Shown: in pieces, positions 41,044 through 51,129 of the stretch
Numbering within the stretch: position 1 is the first letter of the stretch
Layout of the letters: every line of letters begins with the position of its first letter
DNA from: CAIKMD01 sp963702925
GTDB lineage: Bacteria; Pseudomonadota; Alphaproteobacteria; ATCC43930; CGMCC-115725
DNA length: 64,000 nucleotides
Assembly (NCBI GenBank): GCA_963702925.1
Contig: OY969771.1
Location: 4,092,001-4,156,000 of the forward strand
Reading direction: 5' to 3'
Notes under the pieces: model-generated
The model's database searches: none
What the model saw: the letters and a program-made list of their open reading frames with translations, nothing else
What the model was told of the DNA's origin: nothing
Translations under genes and position numbers: made by a program

Positions 41044-41846
41044 GCGCGTGCCATGTCCTTGGCCAGCAGCGCCGCCGTGGCCGAAGCGACGTCGGTTTGC
41101 CGCAGCAACGCCTCGCCGATCAAAAAGCAGGAAACGCCGGCGCGTTGCATGCGCGCGAGATCGGCTGGGCCGCCGAGCCCGCTTTCGCTCACGAGAAGCC
41201 GATCCTTGGGCACGAACGCCGCCAATGCCTCGGTGGTCGCGATGTCGGTCTTCAAGCTCTTGAGGTCGCGGTTGTTGATGCCGATCAGCGGCGTTTTAAG
41301 CCGCAGCGCGCGGTCGAGCTCGTCACGGTTATGAACTTCGACCAGCACATCCATGCCCCAATCGAAGGCCAAGCCTTCGAGCTCGCACGCGTCGTCGTCG
41401 GTAAGCGCCGCCATGATGACGAGGATGCAATCGGCGCCCATCGCGCGCGCCTCGATCACTTGATAGGGATCGACCATGAAATCCTTGCGCAGCACCGGCA
41501 AATCGCAGGCCGCGCGCGCCGCGATCAGATGCGCCGCCTCGCCTTGGAAATCGGGCGTGTCGGTCAGCACCGAAAGACAGGTCGCGCCGCCTTGCGCGTA
41601 GGCGCGGGCGAGGGCGGGCGGATCGAAATCGGGGCGAATGAGCCCGGCGCTTGGCGAGGCCTTCTTGATCTCGGCGATGAGGCCGTAGCGCCCTTCCGCC
41701 ACCGCGCGCCGCAACGCCGCAAGAAAGCCGCGCGGCTTGGGCGCGGCCTTGGCCGCGCGTTCGACATCACCCAAAGGGCGCGTTTGCTTGATGCCGACGA
41801 GCGAAGCGCGCTTGCCGGCCAAAATACGCTCAAGCACGTCGCTCAT
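41040..41846 (-). CDS. trpC: Indole-3-glycerol phosphate synthase
   Basis: A TIM-barrel enzyme of about 268 residues that closes the indole ring in tryptophan synthesis. Motifs: LIAEIKKASPSAGLIRPDFDPPALARAYAQGGATCLSVLTD, LPVLRKDFMVDPYQVIEARAMGADCIL, GINNRDLKSLKTDI and VSESGLGGPADLARM. I chose the ATG at 41846, which overlaps the TGA of trpD by one base; a GTG three bases earlier is also possible. It is separate from TrpF in this organism. Confidence 0.96.
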   Translation of the reverse strand: MSDVLERILAGKRASLVGIKQTRPLGDVERAAKAAPKPRGFLAALRRAVAEGRYGLIAEIKKASPSAGLIRPDFDPPALARAYAQGGATCLSVLTDTPDFQGEAAHLIAARAACDLPVLRKDFMVDPYQVIEARAMGADCILVIMAALTDDDACELEGLAFDWGMDVLVEVHNRDELDRALRLKTPLIGINNRDLKSLKTDIATTEALAAFVPKDRLLVSESGLGGPADLARMQRAGVSCFLIGEALLRQTDVASATAALLAKDMARA

Positions 41847-42883
41847 CACGGCGCCGTGGTTGCGTCGGGTGCGTTAGTGATCGCGACCAGCTTTTCGAGC
41901 GCGCGCTTGGCCGCGCCCGAGGCGATCGCGCTCGCGGCAAGGTCGACGCCGCCGCGCAGATCCTTGGCCTTGCCGGCGACGATGAGCGCGGCCGCTGCAT
42001 TCAAAAGCACGATGTCGGTGATCGGTCCTTGCGCGCCGTCGAGGATGGCGCGCAGCCGCGCCGCATTTTCCGCCGGCTCGCCGCCTTTCAGCTCCTCGAT
42101 CCGCGCGCGCTTCAGCCCGGCAAGCTCGGGCGTCACCTCGAAAGTGTCGATCTTGCCGTCCTTCAGCTCGGCAACGAAGCTTGTTCCCGTGGTGGTCAGC
42201 TCGTCGAGCCCTTCACCATGCACCACCCAGGCGCGCTCGCTGCCGAGCTTGCCGAGCACTTCGGCGATTGGCCTGACCCAGGCGGGCGCGAACACGCCGA
42301 CAAGCTGGCGCTTGGCGCCGGCCGGATTGGAGATCGGGCCCAGCAGATTGAAGATCGTGCGCATGCCGAGCTCGACCCTGGTCGGGCCGACATGACGCAT
42401 TGCGCTGTGATATTTGGGCGCCATCAAAAAGCCGATGCCGGCTTCGCGCATCGCGCGCTGTACCGCGAGGACCCCGGCATCGAGATTGACGCCGAGTGCG
42501 GAGAGAATATCGGCCGAACCCGATTTCGACGAGAAATTGCGGTTGCCGTGCTTGGCGACGGTCACGCCGCAGCCGGCGACCAGAATCGCCGCAGCGGTCG
42601 AGATGTTAAAGGTGCCGGCATTGTCGCCGCCGGTGCCGACCGTGTCGATCGCGCCTTGCGGTGCTTCGATCGGCAAGGCTTTGGCGCGCATGGTGCGCGC
42701 CGCGCCCGTGATCTCTTCGACGGTCTCGCCGCGCAGGCGCAACGCCATCAGAAACGCCCCCATCTGCGACGGCGTGGCATTGCCGGACATCATCGCATCG
42801 AAGGCTTCGGCGCTGTCGGCCTCGCTGAGCCGCTCGCCCGCGGCCAAACGTCCGAGCACGGCTTTGAAATCGGCGCCGCTCAT
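41846..42883 (-). CDS. trpD: Anthranilate phosphoribosyltransferase
   Basis: A 345-residue enzyme that transfers phosphoribose from PRPP to anthranilate. Conserved motifs: DTVGTGGDNAGTFNISTAAAILVAGCGVTVAKHGNRNFSSKSGSADILSALG (PRPP and anthranilate site), KYHSAMRHVGPTRVELGMRTIFNLLGPISNPA. Length is normal for a stand-alone TrpD. It starts four bases inside trpG and overlaps trpC by one base, so translation is probably coupled. Confidence 0.96.
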   Translation of the reverse strand: MSGADFKAVLGRLAAGERLSEADSAEAFDAMMSGNATPSQMGAFLMALRLRGETVEEITGAARTMRAKALPIEAPQGAIDTVGTGGDNAGTFNISTAAAILVAGCGVTVAKHGNRNFSSKSGSADILSALGVNLDAGVLAVQRAMREAGIGFLMAPKYHSAMRHVGPTRVELGMRTIFNLLGPISNPAGAKRQLVGVFAPAWVRPIAEVLGKLGSERAWVVHGEGLDELTTTGTSFVAELKDGKIDTFEVTPELAGLKRARIEELKGGEPAENAARLRAILDGAQGPITDIVLLNAAAALIVAGKAKDLRGGVDLAASAIASGAAKRALEKLVAITNAPDATTAP

Positions 42884-43464
42884 GCGGGAACGCTCGCCCG
42901 CGCCGCCAGCTCGAGGAAATTCTTCAAAAGCGAATGGCCGCCGACCGAAGCAATGCTCTCGGGATGGAATTGCACGCCGTGCAGCGGCCGCTCGCGGTGG
43001 CTCAAGCCCATGATAAGCCCGTCCTCGGTCCAGGCCGTGACGCGCAGCGCCGAAGGCAGGCTTTCCCGTTCGACCACGAGGGAATGATAGCGCGTCGCCG
43101 GGAAAGGATTAGGTAAGCCGGCGAACACGCCGCTGCCGTCGTGATGGATCGCCGACAACTTGCCGTGCATCGGCACAGGCGCGCGCACGACTTTGCCGCC
43201 GATCGCCTGGCCGATCGCCTGATGGCCGAGGCAGACGCCGAGCAGCGGCACGTTGCCCGCGCGCCGCACGAGATCGAGACAGATGCCGGCATGGTCCGGA
43301 TCGCTCGGCCCGGGCGAAATGACGATCCCTTGCGGCTTCAGCGCCAAAGCTTCCTCGACGGTCAAAGCGTCGTTGCGCTTGACCGTGACCTCCGCCCCGA
43401 GCTCGCCGAGGAAGTGCCACAGGTTGTACGTAAACGAGTCGTAGTTGTCGATCAGCAGGAACAT
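42880..43464 (-). CDS. trpG: Anthranilate synthase glutamine amidotransferase subunit
   Basis: A 194-residue class I amidotransferase that supplies ammonia to TrpE. The nucleophile is Cys in GVCLGHQAIGQAIGG; His and Glu are in VQFHPESIASVGG. The N-terminus MFLLIDNYDSFTYNLWHFLGELG is typical. It may also serve p-aminobenzoate synthesis (PabA role), as in many bacteria. The gene heads the trpGDC-moaC-moeA unit; trpE lies further upstream, separated by an oppositely oriented gene. Confidence 0.94.
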   Translation of the reverse strand: MFLLIDNYDSFTYNLWHFLGELGAEVTVKRNDALTVEEALALKPQGIVISPGPSDPDHAGICLDLVRRAGNVPLLGVCLGHQAIGQAIGGKVVRAPVPMHGKLSAIHHDGSGVFAGLPNPFPATRYHSLVVERESLPSALRVTAWTEDGLIMGLSHRERPLHGVQFHPESIASVGGHSLLKNFLELAARASVPA

Positions 43465-43610
43465 GCGCTAAGCCACCCTGGAAAGGGTTATAACAGGTTG
43501 GTGGCCCAGAAAAAATCATGTCGGAAACATTCATGCCGCGGCGAAATGGACAGACGGGGAGCTAGGGTGGGCGGCTTAACCAAAACGCGCGGGGCGCGGA
43601 TCTCGGCCGC

Positions 43611-44603
43611 ATGAAGAAGCGCGGCCGCCAGCACGCTGCGACGCGTTCGCGGCCCAAGAGGACCAGGGGCAAGCCAAGCCGCAAGCCGCGCCGGCATGTG
43701 GCGCTGTGGCTGAGCGCGGCGGCCGCGCTGCTGTTCGCCATCGGATTGGCGGCGTTCCTCGCCGAGCCGCCGCAAAAGCCCGCGCCGCGCGAAGCGGTGG
43801 CGGTCATTCCGCCGCAAGCACCGCCAGAGAAGCCGACCGAAGAGGCATCGCTCCCGCCGCCATCTCCGCCGGTCGCGCGACCCGCTTGGGAACGTTTCGC
43901 CGTGCCGGCGCCGGAAGCCGGCGATCGTCCCCGGATCGCGATCGTGATCGACGATTGCGGCCTGGACCGTCCGCGTACCGAGCGCGCAATCGCGCTACCG
44001 GCGAATGTGACCCTATCCTTCCTGCCTTATTCCAACGATCTCGACACTCAAACCGGCGAAGCGCGGCGCAACGGCCATGAGTTGCTTGTCCATGTGCCGA
44101 TGCAGCCGGTCGACGCACGCATGGATATGGGGCCGAACGGTCTTGCCGTCGGCCAGCCGCGCGACGAAGTCTTGCGGCGGCTGCGTTGGGATCTCGATCG
44201 TTTCGGCGGCTATGTCGGCATCAATAATCACATGGGCAGCCGCTTCACGGCCGACGCCCAGGCGATGGATTGGGTGTTGGGCGAATTGAAGGAGCGCGGG
44301 CTGATGTTCCTCGATTCGCGCACCATCGCCAGCACGACGGGCGAGGTGGTTGCGAGCCGCGAGGACGTGCCCTACGCCGCGCGCGACGTCTTTCTCGACG
44401 ACGATCAGCAGGCCAACGCGGTCATGGCGCGGCTGAAGGATGTCGAGGCGGTGGCGCGCAAGCGCGGCACCGCGATCGCGATCGGCCACCCCCATGATGC
44501 GACCTTGGCCGCGCTGGCCGGCTGGATCGCGAGCTTGCCGCGCGACGGCATCGTGCTGGTGCCACTGACCGATATCGTCAAGGCGCGCGCGCAGGTGGAA
44601 TAG
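43611..44603 (+). CDS. Divergent polysaccharide deacetylase family protein
   Basis: A 330-residue protein. Residues 1-25 are very basic, followed by one membrane anchor (VALWLSAAAALLFAIGLAAFL) and a Pro-rich linker (about 55-95). The soluble domain (about 105-330) fits the divergent polysaccharide deacetylase family (DUF610/YibQ-like): RPRIAIVIDDCGLDRPRTERAI, NATVTLSFLPYSND-like LSFLPYSNDL, ELLVHVPMQP, NNHMGSRFTADAQAM, GLMFLDSRTIAST and AIAIGHPHDATLAAL. The metal-binding residues of true deacetylases are largely retained as Asp and His. It acts in the periplasm, on an unknown envelope glycan. It is opposite to the trp genes around it. Confidence 0.82.
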   Translation: MKKRGRQHAATRSRPKRTRGKPSRKPRRHVALWLSAAAALLFAIGLAAFLAEPPQKPAPREAVAVIPPQAPPEKPTEEASLPPPSPPVARPAWERFAVPAPEAGDRPRIAIVIDDCGLDRPRTERAIALPANVTLSFLPYSNDLDTQTGEARRNGHELLVHVPMQPVDARMDMGPNGLAVGQPRDEVLRRLRWDLDRFGGYVGINNHMGSRFTADAQAMDWVLGELKERGLMFLDSRTIASTTGEVVASREDVPYAARDVFLDDDQQANAVMARLKDVEAVARKRGTAIAIGHPHDATLAALAGWIASLPRDGIVLVPLTDIVKARAQVE

Positions 44604-44611
44604 CGCCGGCC

Positions 44612-46111
44612 TCAGCCGCGCGCGAAACGCACCGCTTCTTCGGCGGCGCGGAACAGGGCGCGGGCCTTGTCGTGGATTTCCTGATATTCCGCCGCGGGAT
44701 TGCTGTCGGCGACCACGCCGCAGCCCGCCTGGACCACCATCTTGCCGTCCTTGACGATCGCCGTGCGCAACACGATGCACGTGTCCATGCTGCCATCGCC
44801 GGCGAAATAACCGATGGCGCCGCCGTAAAGATTGCGCCGCTCGGGTTCCAGCTCGTCGATGATTTCCATCGCCCGGACCTTGGGCGCGCCCGACAAAGTG
44901 CCGGCGGGAAAGCCCGCGAGAAGCGCGTCGATCGCCTCGGCTTGCGGATCGATCTTGCCCTCGACATGCGAGCAGATATGCATGACGTGGCTGTAGCGCT
45001 CGATCACGAATTGCTCCGCGACGTGCACCGAGCCGATCTTGGCGACGCGTCCGACATCGTTGCGGGCGAGGTCCAGCAGCATCAAATGCTCGGCGCGCTC
45101 CTTCGGGTCGGCGAGGAGCTCGGTAGCCAGCGCTTGATCTTCCTCGATGGTTTTGCCGCGCCGCCGGGTGCCCGCCAAAGGCCGGATCGACACATTGCCG
45201 TCGCGCAACCGCACCATGATCTCGGGGCTCGATCCGACCACGGCGAAGTTTCCATAATCGAGGAAGAACATGAAGGGCGAGGGGTTGAGCCGGCGCAGCG
45301 CGCGATAAAGCGCGAAAGGTGGCAGGCTGAACGGCACGCCGAAGCGCATCGAAGGCACGACCTGAAAGATTTCGCCGGCGCGAATGTATTCCTTCGCGGT
45401 CTCGACCATGCGCAGGCATTCGTCGCGCGTCATGTTGGCGGTCGGCGCCGGCAATTCCTGCAGCGATTCATCCGCTTCGCGGCGCGCAGGTAGATCGCGA
45501 TCGAAATCCGCCACCACCTCGGCGAGCCGCGCGCTCGCCTGATCGAAAGCCTCGCGGGCGGAGACCGTGCCGGGCCAGACCGGAGTCACGACCGTCACGC
45601 TGTCGAGCACATTGTCGAAGATGCAGACGATGGTCGGGCGCAAGAGCATCCCGTCCGGAATGCCGAGCATGTCGGGGTTGATGTCGGGCAGCTTCTCGAT
45701 CAACCCGACCGTCGAGTAGCCGAGATAGCCGAAAAGCCCGGCGGCCATGGGCGGCAGCGGCGCCGGCGTCTCGATGCGGCATTGAGCGATCAGCGTACGC
45801 AACGATGCGAGCGCGCCGTCCTTTTGCGGCTCGAACGCGGCAACGTTACGCCGTGCGTCGCGGTTGATCTCGGCTTCGTTGCGAAAGCAGCGCCAGATCA
45901 GATCGGGCTTCAGCCCGATGATCGAATAGCGGCCGATACGCTCGCCGCCTTCGACCGATTCGAAGAGGAAGCTGTTCGGCTGTCCTCTTGCGAGTTTCAG
46001 CATGGCCGAAACCGGCGTATCGAGGTCGGCGACCAACGAGGTCCAGACCAGCACTGGCTTGCCGGAAGCATGTTGCTTGGCGAAATCGTCGAAAGCGGGC
46101 GAGATTTCCAT
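44612..46111 (-). CDS. trpE: Anthranilate synthase component I
   Basis: A 499-residue chorismate-binding enzyme. The tryptophan feedback motif is seen in FLFESVEGGERIGRYSIIG. The catalytic domain carries AGTRRRGKTIEEDQALATELLADPKERAEHLMLLDLARNDVGRVAKIGSV and SGAPKVRAMEIIDELEPERRNLYGGAIGYFAGDGSMDTCIVLRTA. It works with TrpG. It starts 20 bases after the ppiD-like gene, so it is likely transcribed with it; no leader peptide or attenuator is visible in that gap. Confidence 0.96.
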   Translation of the reverse strand: MEISPAFDDFAKQHASGKPVLVWTSLVADLDTPVSAMLKLARGQPNSFLFESVEGGERIGRYSIIGLKPDLIWRCFRNEAEINRDARRNVAAFEPQKDGALASLRTLIAQCRIETPAPLPPMAAGLFGYLGYSTVGLIEKLPDINPDMLGIPDGMLLRPTIVCIFDNVLDSVTVVTPVWPGTVSAREAFDQASARLAEVVADFDRDLPARREADESLQELPAPTANMTRDECLRMVETAKEYIRAGEIFQVVPSMRFGVPFSLPPFALYRALRRLNPSPFMFFLDYGNFAVVGSSPEIMVRLRDGNVSIRPLAGTRRRGKTIEEDQALATELLADPKERAEHLMLLDLARNDVGRVAKIGSVHVAEQFVIERYSHVMHICSHVEGKIDPQAEAIDALLAGFPAGTLSGAPKVRAMEIIDELEPERRNLYGGAIGYFAGDGSMDTCIVLRTAIVKDGKMVVQAGCGVVADSNPAAEYQEIHDKARALFRAAEEAVRFARG

Positions 46112-46131
46112 CGGGCGGCTCGGCGCGCGGG

Positions 46132-48009
46132 TTAGAGCAGCCGGTCGAGATTGGCCTGGTTGATCTCGACGGGGAAATGCGCGCGCAAAGCCTGATCGAA
46201 GGCGCCGAGCAGGTCGTTGCGCATGGCATTGGCCAGCTCGTCGGAGAGCGGCTTCACGGCCGCCGCGTCCTTGGCCGGATCGGCAGGCTCGATCGTCTTG
46301 AGCTGCGCCACGGCATAGCTGTCGCCCGAGGGCGCGGAGACGGCGCCGCCCTGTTTAGCGCCGAACAACGCCGCGACCAGCGCCGGCGGCACGGTCGGGT
46401 CGCTGCCGATGCGTTGCAACGGCGCGGTCGTTGTCACGGTCAATTTGCGCGCGGCCGCGGCATCCTTCAGGCTTTTGCCGCCATTCACGTCCTGCGCGAT
46501 GGTGTCGGCGAGCTGCGCGAGTGCCTGCTTCTGCTGGTCGGCTTTCCACAAGGTCACCGCCAAGTCACGCGCCTCGGCCAGCGGCTGAACCACGGAAGGC
46601 GTGACCTTGTCGACATGGACGATGAAATAGCCGTCCTCGCCGAGTTCGGTCAGCGGGCTGGCTTGGCCCGAATCGGTGTTGAAGGCGGCGTGCAGAACCG
46701 CATCGGCGGGTTGCGGCAGATCGACCTGCTTGCCGTCGGCGCCGCGCCCTTGCGCGTCGATGCCGGCGATCGTCTGCGTCTTCAAGCCGAACTTCTTCAC
46801 GACGTCGGCAAAGGGTGTCCCGCCGGCCAGTGCATCGTCGATGTCGTTCGCGCTTTTGGCGATGATGTCGCCGGCCTGGTCGCGCGCGACCTCTTGCGCG
46901 AGGCGGTCTTTCACCGTCGCGAAAGGCTGCACGGTATCGGGCTTGATCGCGGTGACGCGCAAAACGTGCCAGCCGAAACTGGTCTGCACCGGATCGCTCG
47001 CCTTGCCTTGAGGCAGCGAGAAGGCGAGCTCGGCGAGCTCGGGCGGCAGGTCGTCGCGCTTGACCCAGCCGAGATCGGTCGACGCCGCGTCGGCATTGGC
47101 TTCGTCCTTGGCGACGGCGGCGAAATCCTTGCCGGCATCGAGCGCCGCCTTGGCTTCTTTTGCCTTGGCTTCGTCGGACAGCAGCAATTGCTGAATGTTG
47201 CGTTCCTCGGCCGCGTGGAACTCGTCGCTCCGCGCGTCGTATTCCTGCTTCAGCTTATCGTCCGAGATCTTGATGCCCGAAGCCACGTCGTCGAGGCGCA
47301 GCAGCGCCAAGCTGATGCCGCGCTGCTCCGGCTTGCGGAAGGCGTCCTGATGCGCGTCGTGATAGGCGGCGAGCTGATCCTCTGTAGGCGCCGGGGGCGC
47401 CGGAACCGCGTTCGGCGCCAAGGTCACGACATCGGCGACGCGCCGCTCGGCGCGCGCGCGATATAGCGTGTCGACCAGCGCGTTGGGTGGCGTGACGCCA
47501 TCGAGAACCGCACCGCTCAGCTCGTTGCGCACCAGGTTCTGCCGCAGCGAGGCTTCGAATTGCGTCTGCGTCATTTGGTTGGCGGCGAGGAGCTGGGTAT
47601 AGACGTTGCGGTCGAAATTGCCCGACGGGCCTTTGAAATTTGGGTTGTTGAGGATCGCCTGGCTCACGGCCGAGTCGCCGAGGGCGAGGCCGAGCCGGTC
47701 GATCTCGAGATCGACGAGCTTGGCGTTGATGATTTGCTGCAAGGTGGCGTCGACCAGGCCGAGCTGTTTCGCCTGCTCCATGTCGACATTGCTGCCGAGC
47801 GCATTGCGCAGCTGCGCGAGCTGGTCGCGCAAGGCCGTGCTCACCTCGTCGCCGGAGATTTCCTTGCCGCCGACCTTTGCGACGCTGGTATCGGTGCCCC
47901 AGTTGCGGAACACATCGCCGATGCCCCAGAGGGTAAAGGTCGCCGTGAGCAAGGCAAAGAGCACCTTGACGATATAGGAATTGGCTTTGGAGCGGATCGC
48001 TTGAAGCAT
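46132..48009 (-). CDS. ppiD: Membrane-anchored peptidyl-prolyl isomerase, PpiD/SurA-like
   Basis: A protein of 625 residues with one N-terminal membrane helix (VLFALLTATFTLWGIGDVF), then a SurA-N-like helical domain (about 35-190), a parvulin domain with QTSFGWHVLRVTAIKPDTVQPFATVKD (about 270-370) and C-terminal helical domains. It helps fold outer-membrane and periplasmic proteins at the Sec translocon. I chose the ATG at 48009 (MLQAIRSKANSYIVKVLF); the frame stays open far upstream, where the sequence is antisense to tpiA. Position ahead of trpE is conserved in alphaproteobacteria. Confidence 0.92.
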   Translation of the reverse strand: MLQAIRSKANSYIVKVLFALLTATFTLWGIGDVFRNWGTDTSVAKVGGKEISGDEVSTALRDQLAQLRNALGSNVDMEQAKQLGLVDATLQQIINAKLVDLEIDRLGLALGDSAVSQAILNNPNFKGPSGNFDRNVYTQLLAANQMTQTQFEASLRQNLVRNELSGAVLDGVTPPNALVDTLYRARAERRVADVVTLAPNAVPAPPAPTEDQLAAYHDAHQDAFRKPEQRGISLALLRLDDVASGIKISDDKLKQEYDARSDEFHAAEERNIQQLLLSDEAKAKEAKAALDAGKDFAAVAKDEANADAASTDLGWVKRDDLPPELAELAFSLPQGKASDPVQTSFGWHVLRVTAIKPDTVQPFATVKDRLAQEVARDQAGDIIAKSANDIDDALAGGTPFADVVKKFGLKTQTIAGIDAQGRGADGKQVDLPQPADAVLHAAFNTDSGQASPLTELGEDGYFIVHVDKVTPSVVQPLAEARDLAVTLWKADQQKQALAQLADTIAQDVNGGKSLKDAAAARKLTVTTTAPLQRIGSDPTVPPALVAALFGAKQGGAVSAPSGDSYAVAQLKTIEPADPAKDAAAVKPLSDELANAMRNDLLGAFDQALRAHFPVEINQANLDRLL

Positions 48010-48156
48010 GAAAAAACTTGGGGTTTCGGCCCGGTTCTGGCGCGCGGCGGATGATAGGAGCGGGGGATCGCCCTCGCAAGGCCCGGCCGGCCGTCTTCGA
48101 TGCCGAAACCGCCGCGAGGCTGGCGGATGACGCCGGCTCCATGCTAGAGCCAAGCC

Positions 48157-48900
48157 ATGCGCAAGCTGGCGGCCGGCAATTGGAAGATGAACGGGCTGAA
48201 GGCGAGTGGCGTCGCCTTGGCCAAGGAGCTGGCGGCGCGCGCGGCGGCCGAATCGCTCCACGCCGAGCTGCTGGTCTGTCCGCCTTTCACACTGCTTCAT
48301 GTGCTTGCCGAGACGGTGAAGGGGAGTTCCATCGCTTTGGGCGGTCAGACCTGCCATGCCGAGGAAAAAGGCGCGCATACCGGCGAAGTGAGCGCGGCGA
48401 TGCTGAGGGATGCGGGCTGCAGCTATGTCATCCTCGGCCATTCCGAACGCCGCGCCGATCAGCATGAGAGCGATGCCATGGTGCGGGCGAGGATCGAAGC
48501 CGCGCGCAAAGCCGGGCTCACCGCGATCCTCTGTGTCGGCGAGACCTTGCAGGAGCGCGATGCAGGCAAGACCCTCGACATCGTGTCGCGCCAGTTGCGC
48601 GACTCGCTGGCCGATGGACTCGATGCCAAGGCTCTCGTGGTGGCCTATGAGCCGGTCTGGGCGATCGGCACCGGGCGCACGCCGAGCGTGGCGCAAATTG
48701 CCGAGGTTCATGCCCATATCCGCGCCGCGCTGGGCTCGCGCCTGCGCGACTCGGGCGAAGTAAGAATTCTTTACGGCGGGTCGGTCAAACCTGCCAATGC
48801 CGCTGAGCTGATGCGAGTCGCCAATGTCGATGGCGCCTTGGTCGGCGGGGCGAGCCTCGTCGCCGAGGATTTCTGGGCGATCGCGCGCGCCTGCGGCTAA
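48157..48900 (+). CDS. tpiA: Triosephosphate isomerase
   Basis: A 247-residue TIM barrel enzyme that interconverts dihydroxyacetone phosphate and glyceraldehyde 3-phosphate. N-terminus MRKLAAGNWKMNGLKASG with the catalytic Lys, His in VILGHSERRADQHE, catalytic Glu in VVAYEPVWAIGTGRTP and phosphate loop in ILYGGSVKPANAAELM are all present. It is followed by secG and pyrG in the same direction and is divergent from the ppiD-like gene. Confidence 0.97.
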   Translation: MRKLAAGNWKMNGLKASGVALAKELAARAAAESLHAELLVCPPFTLLHVLAETVKGSSIALGGQTCHAEEKGAHTGEVSAAMLRDAGCSYVILGHSERRADQHESDAMVRARIEAARKAGLTAILCVGETLQERDAGKTLDIVSRQLRDSLADGLDAKALVVAYEPVWAIGTGRTPSVAQIAEVHAHIRAALGSRLRDSGEVRILYGGSVKPANAAELMRVANVDGALVGGASLVAEDFWAIARACG

Positions 48901-48970
48901 ACCTCGCGCCTGAGCCGGCAGAAATCCGCCTCTGGCGCGATTCGAAGGGACGCGCTAAAACCCCGCCGCC

Positions 48971-49309
48971 ATGATCACCGTCGTCATCGTCGTCCATCTC
49001 ATTCTCGCGGTTTCGCTGATCGCTGTCGTCCTGCTGCAGAAAAGCGAAGGCGGCGCCTTGGGCATGGGCGGCGGCGGCATGTCGGGCTTCATGTCCGGTC
49101 GTTCGACCGCCAATCTGCTGACGCGCACCACGGCCGTCCTTGCCGCTTGTTTCTTCGCGACCAGCATCGCGCTGGCGCTGCTTGCCGGCACGCAACGCAC
49201 GCCGCATTCGATCATCGATCAGGGAGCGGTGCCGACAGCGCCGGCTACGCCTGCCGCGCCGGCGCAGCCCGCGACGCCCGCCGAACCCAGCGCGCCGCTC
49301 GGCAAATAA
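48971..49309 (+). CDS. secG: Preprotein translocase subunit SecG
   Basis: A 112-residue inner-membrane protein with two helices (ITVVIVVHLILAVSLIAVVLL; TTAVLAACFFATSIALALLAG) around the conserved loop KSEGGALGMGGGGMSGFMSGRSTANLLTR. It assists SecYE in protein export. The C-terminal tail is Ala/Pro-rich, as in many alphaproteobacteria. The position between tpiA and pyrG is conserved. Confidence 0.94.
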   Translation: MITVVIVVHLILAVSLIAVVLLQKSEGGALGMGGGGMSGFMSGRSTANLLTRTTAVLAACFFATSIALALLAGTQRTPHSIIDQGAVPTAPATPAAPAQPATPAEPSAPLGK

Positions 49310-49385
49310 TTTTTGTCCAAATTAAATCGATGTGTGGCACGCTTTTGATTGTGCCGAGCGCGAATCGTACCTACACTGAAAGTCC

Positions 49386-51011
<1,626 letters not shown>

Positions 51012-51071
51012 TTTGCTTTGAGCGCGCCGAGATTGGCGACTCCCGCTTAATTGAGAACTTCCAAATCGCCA

Positions 51072-51096
51072 CTACTGGCAGTAGCGTGTCGACACG
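51072..51096. promoter_or_regulatory. Two adjacent palindromes upstream of hsdM
   Basis: CTACTG-G-CAGTAG (51072-51084) is followed directly by the perfect palindrome CGTGTCGACACG (51085-51096). Both lie 34-58 bases before the hsdM start. They may bind a regulator of the restriction operon or form a terminator-like stem for pyrG; there is no T run. Confidence 0.4.
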
Positions 51097-51129
51097 ATCG
51101 GCTTAGTCCAGCAGGGTCGAGGGGAAAAT

